Both the position numbers and the translations under genes were made by a program. Positions 21,249 through 22,636 of a stretch of DNA of 22,636 bases are shown here, in pieces. The notes under the pieces are model-generated. The model was given only the letters and a program-made list of their open reading frames with translations, had not been told where the DNA came from and made no database searches. The stretch is taken from positions 1,445-24,080 of the IMG/VR virus record IMGVR_UViG_3300037847_001245. One strand, written 5' to 3'. The stretch comes from a virus. The stretch's first letter is position 1. Every line of letters begins with the position of its first letter.

Positions 21249-21759
21249 CAAGTCTCCTCTTTCTATTAACGACTAACTCTTCATACTCCTCATCAGGATA
21301 CACATCATAGTAACCCAATGTTTGTAACTTGTCACTTGCTCGAACCACTTGTTCGAGGTCTTGAATAAATATCATGCAATAAGGCTTATCTAGTGAGCTT
21401 TCCCAATCATTATCATATAGAAAGTCTAAATCTGCATCTTCTGCCCCATAGTCTGGGTGAAACTCCATACAATGAAGAGTATCGAAAAGTATGTTAAGGT
21501 TTTGAACATACTTATTAAATTTTTTTATTTCTGGTATGTCATAGGAAGCAACAACGATAAGTTCTTTGTCAGTCAACGGCATATCAGAACACTGTCTTAA
21601 GCTTTCTGCAAATATATCATCAGTTTGTATTACTAATACTTTATCTTTTTCCCAAGCATTCTTGGCATACGGACACGGAGAAAGACCTTTGAGGTCTTGA
21701 CTTGGAACTTCCAAAACCTCAACTGACCAACTTCTAAGATCTTTCTCTATCTCGTTCAA
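21229..21759 (-). CDS. Hypothetical acidic protein with SPCPYAKNAW motif
   Basis: The 176-residue product starts at TTG 21759, overlapping the TGA of the previous gene (TTGA); the next in-frame Met is 59 residues in, so the TTG is needed. Residues 16-34 (LEVPSQDLKGLSPCPYAKNAW) are the recognisable part: I recall L(P/S)(P)CP(F/Y)AKxAW in uncharacterised proteins of marine phages and bacteria. The rest is a mixed alpha/beta acidic protein with no catalytic motif I can name. It is the only non-basic protein in this block. Enzymatic or regulatory rather than structural, as a guess. Confidence 0.75.
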   Translation of the reverse strand: MNEIEKDLRSWSVEVLEVPSQDLKGLSPCPYAKNAWEKDKVLVIQTDDIFAESLRQCSDMPLTDKELIVVASYDIPEIKKFNKYVQNLNILFDTLHCMEFHPDYGAEDADLDFLYDNDWESSLDKPYCMIFIQDLEQVVRASDKLQTLGYYDVYPDEEYEELVVNRKRRLDDGYEA

Positions 21760-22094
21760 TCTCTGTAGCCCCCACCTGCTTTTTTATAAGCTTTAGCCAT
21801 CATTTGAGCTTTTCTGGCTGACCATTGACCCGGAGCGCCACCTTTGCCACCCGCTTTTATTCTATTAAATATGCGCTTTCTAAGACCCGGTTTAGTATAG
21901 TTACCTGCCTCATTGACACGGCTTTTAGACTTCTTCTTAACCTTGCCGCCTCTTTTCATGCTAACAGGGCCATCATCTATATTCTTAGCAGCTCTAAGCA
22001 TTGCTAAGTCTTTTGCGTCATCACCTGTAGATTGAAATCCCATACGAGAGCTTCCTTTCATTTGACTGGGTATATTTGATCTTGAGATAGTCAC
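21756..22094 (-). CDS. Small basic protein with GKGGAPGQWSARKAQ domain
   Basis: The 112-residue product starts at GTG 22094, which overlaps the stop of the gene before it (GTGA). Residues 46-58 are MKRGGKVKKKSKS-like, and the C-terminal part (NYTKPGLRKRIFNRIKAGGKGG, then APGQWSARKAQMMAKAYKKAGGGY) is a domain I recall from phages and giant viruses (annotated in Pfam as a DUF, probably DUF5872). The domain is predicted helical and basic. Function unknown; it may bind nucleic acid. Partner domains of the same type are encoded at 21114-20863. Confidence 0.8.
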   Translation of the reverse strand: MTISRSNIPSQMKGSSRMGFQSTGDDAKDLAMLRAAKNIDDGPVSMKRGGKVKKKSKSRVNEAGNYTKPGLRKRIFNRIKAGGKGGAPGQWSARKAQMMAKAYKKAGGGYRD

Positions 22095-22396
22095 CTAATT
22101 GTACCTTTGGTTTTACCTCTAATAGCAATACCATCTATTTTTCCACCCTTAGCAGTTTTATATACCTTCATTGGTTTATTCTTTTTAGGTGTTGTTTTTT
22201 TCTTTTTAGGTGGAACATTGGCTCTACCACCGCCCTCATCAAACATGCCCATTTTTTTTAAAGACTTTTGATACTTGCGGTCTTTTTTTCTTTCTCTGCG
22301 ATTTAGCAAACCTACCATTAACGCCCTAAGAGGAGTTACTCCACCTTGATCGATAAGTCCTCTATCAACTTTTCTATTTCTTGGTCTTTCAGCCAT
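22091..22396 (-). CDS. Small basic protein with GGKIDGIAIRGKTKG tail
   Basis: A 101-residue basic protein (MAERPRNRKVDRGLIDQGG...). A central KKMGMFDEGGGRANVPP is followed by the lysine run PPKKKKTTPKKNKPMKVYK and the C-terminal motif AKGGKIDGIAIRGKTKGTIR. I recall that C-terminal motif on many small proteins of marine phages, where it acts like a portable tail of unknown use. A similar Gly-rich tail ends the 142-residue protein at 19022-18594. The gene is one base from the preceding stop and overlaps the next start (GTGA). Confidence 0.75.
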   Translation of the reverse strand: MAERPRNRKVDRGLIDQGGVTPLRALMVGLLNRRERKKDRKYQKSLKKMGMFDEGGGRANVPPKKKKTTPKKNKPMKVYKTAKGGKIDGIAIRGKTKGTIR

Positions 22397-22397
22397 G

Positions 22398-22610
22398 TTA
22401 ACACTTCCATCTCTTCCTAGCCTGTCTTAAACGGCTGTTTGGATCTTTTGCTGCTTTTGGAAACTTCTTCATCTGTCCTGCAGATCTAGCGCAGAAAGAC
22501 TTACGCCGCTTTGCGGCCTTACTGCCCTTCTTAACTTTACCAGTCACAGCAGTTTTGAGCTTAGAACCGGGGTTATCCCTTCGGTACTTAGCTACCCCTT
22601 TGGCGGTCAT
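22398..22610 (-). CDS. Small basic KRRKSFCAR-family protein, 5' end possibly outside window
   Basis: From ATG 22610 the product is 70 residues: MTAKGVAKYRRDNPGSKLKT, AVTGKVKKGSKAAKRRKSFC, ARSAGQMKKFPKAAKDPNSR and LRQARKRWKC. The pattern KRRKSFCAR...D(P)xSRxxxARxRWKC is a family I recall in marine phages and giant viruses. The frame is open upstream to the window edge (RPTKKGAG before the Met), so the true protein may be longer. An AAGGTG upstream of the ATG gives some support for the start used here. Two cysteines (C50 and the C-terminal C70) are the only non-basic conserved feature. Confidence 0.75.
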   Translation of the reverse strand: MTAKGVAKYRRDNPGSKLKTAVTGKVKKGSKAAKRRKSFCARSAGQMKKFPKAAKDPNSRLRQARKRWKC

Positions 22611-22636
22611 TCCTGCACCTTTTTTGGTGGGGCGTT

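Noticed and set aside
1-22636. tRNA genes, integrase or attachment site
   Set aside because: No cloverleaf-like segment, integrase motif or direct repeat of att type was seen on reading the sequence.

Overview
The window is a stretch of late structural genes from a tailed bacteriophage, most likely an uncultured marine phage with a short, P22-like (podovirus-type) tail. All 35 genes I support are on the minus strand, so transcription runs from base 22636 towards base 1. Gaps are a few bases at most; many stop codons overlap the next start (TAATG, ATGA, GTGA, TTGA), which suggests one long polycistronic late operon. There are no tRNAs, integrase, polymerase, terminase, portal or capsid genes; if the genome has the usual order, the terminase, portal and capsid genes lie beyond base 22636. 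Neither edge gene is certainly complete.

Layout in transcription order. (1) 22610-20617: a block of very small Lys/Arg/Gly-rich proteins, one 176-residue non-basic protein, and a mini HNH-like protein. It includes a 44-residue MKRGGK-repeat gene (21248-21114). (2) 20610-17642: head-to-tail connection genes: a P22 gp4-like connector, a protein with a YGYCDRTGFRYPL head and a cupredoxin-like C-terminal domain, a basic protein, an adaptor-family protein and a small conserved protein. (3) 17640-8996: a large bank of fibre and adhesin genes. It holds a small structural protein, a fibre/collar protein, four paralogous repeat proteins with six GNATDFGD units each (probable six-bladed beta-propellers), a fibre with an S74 self-cleaving chaperone, three tandem short proteins starting M(G/A)FQ(V/I)NG, and a tail-fibre assembly chaperone. 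(4) 8984-4285: two non-fibre hypothetical proteins, a second cupredoxin-like protein carrying a 22-residue repeat, a marine-type fibre that ends at a typical S74 junction without the S74 domain, a glycine-rich adhesin and a hypothetical protein. (5) 4274-1: a P22 gp10-like tail hub protein, its companion, a zinc ribbon, another adhesin-like protein, then a promoter and three genes of small membrane or hydrophobic proteins.

How it fits together: regions 2 and 5 encode the conserved tail machine; between them the genome devotes roughly 13 kb to proteins that probably decorate or tip the tail. Several share short N-terminal anchors (SEPSSPxxGxxWWDS; VPLSL..ISDFYG; FQVNG) with divergent distal parts, consistent with a modular host-recognition repertoire. 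The observations I rate highest are the two proteins with complete His-Cys-His-Met type-1 copper ligand sets, the four-member propeller family with a nearly invariant anchor, the cluster of small basic proteins, a three-copy palindromic element, and a conserved 47-residue N-terminal extension that has no ordinary start codon. Function calls rest on remembered family resemblance and visible motifs only; no database search was possible.
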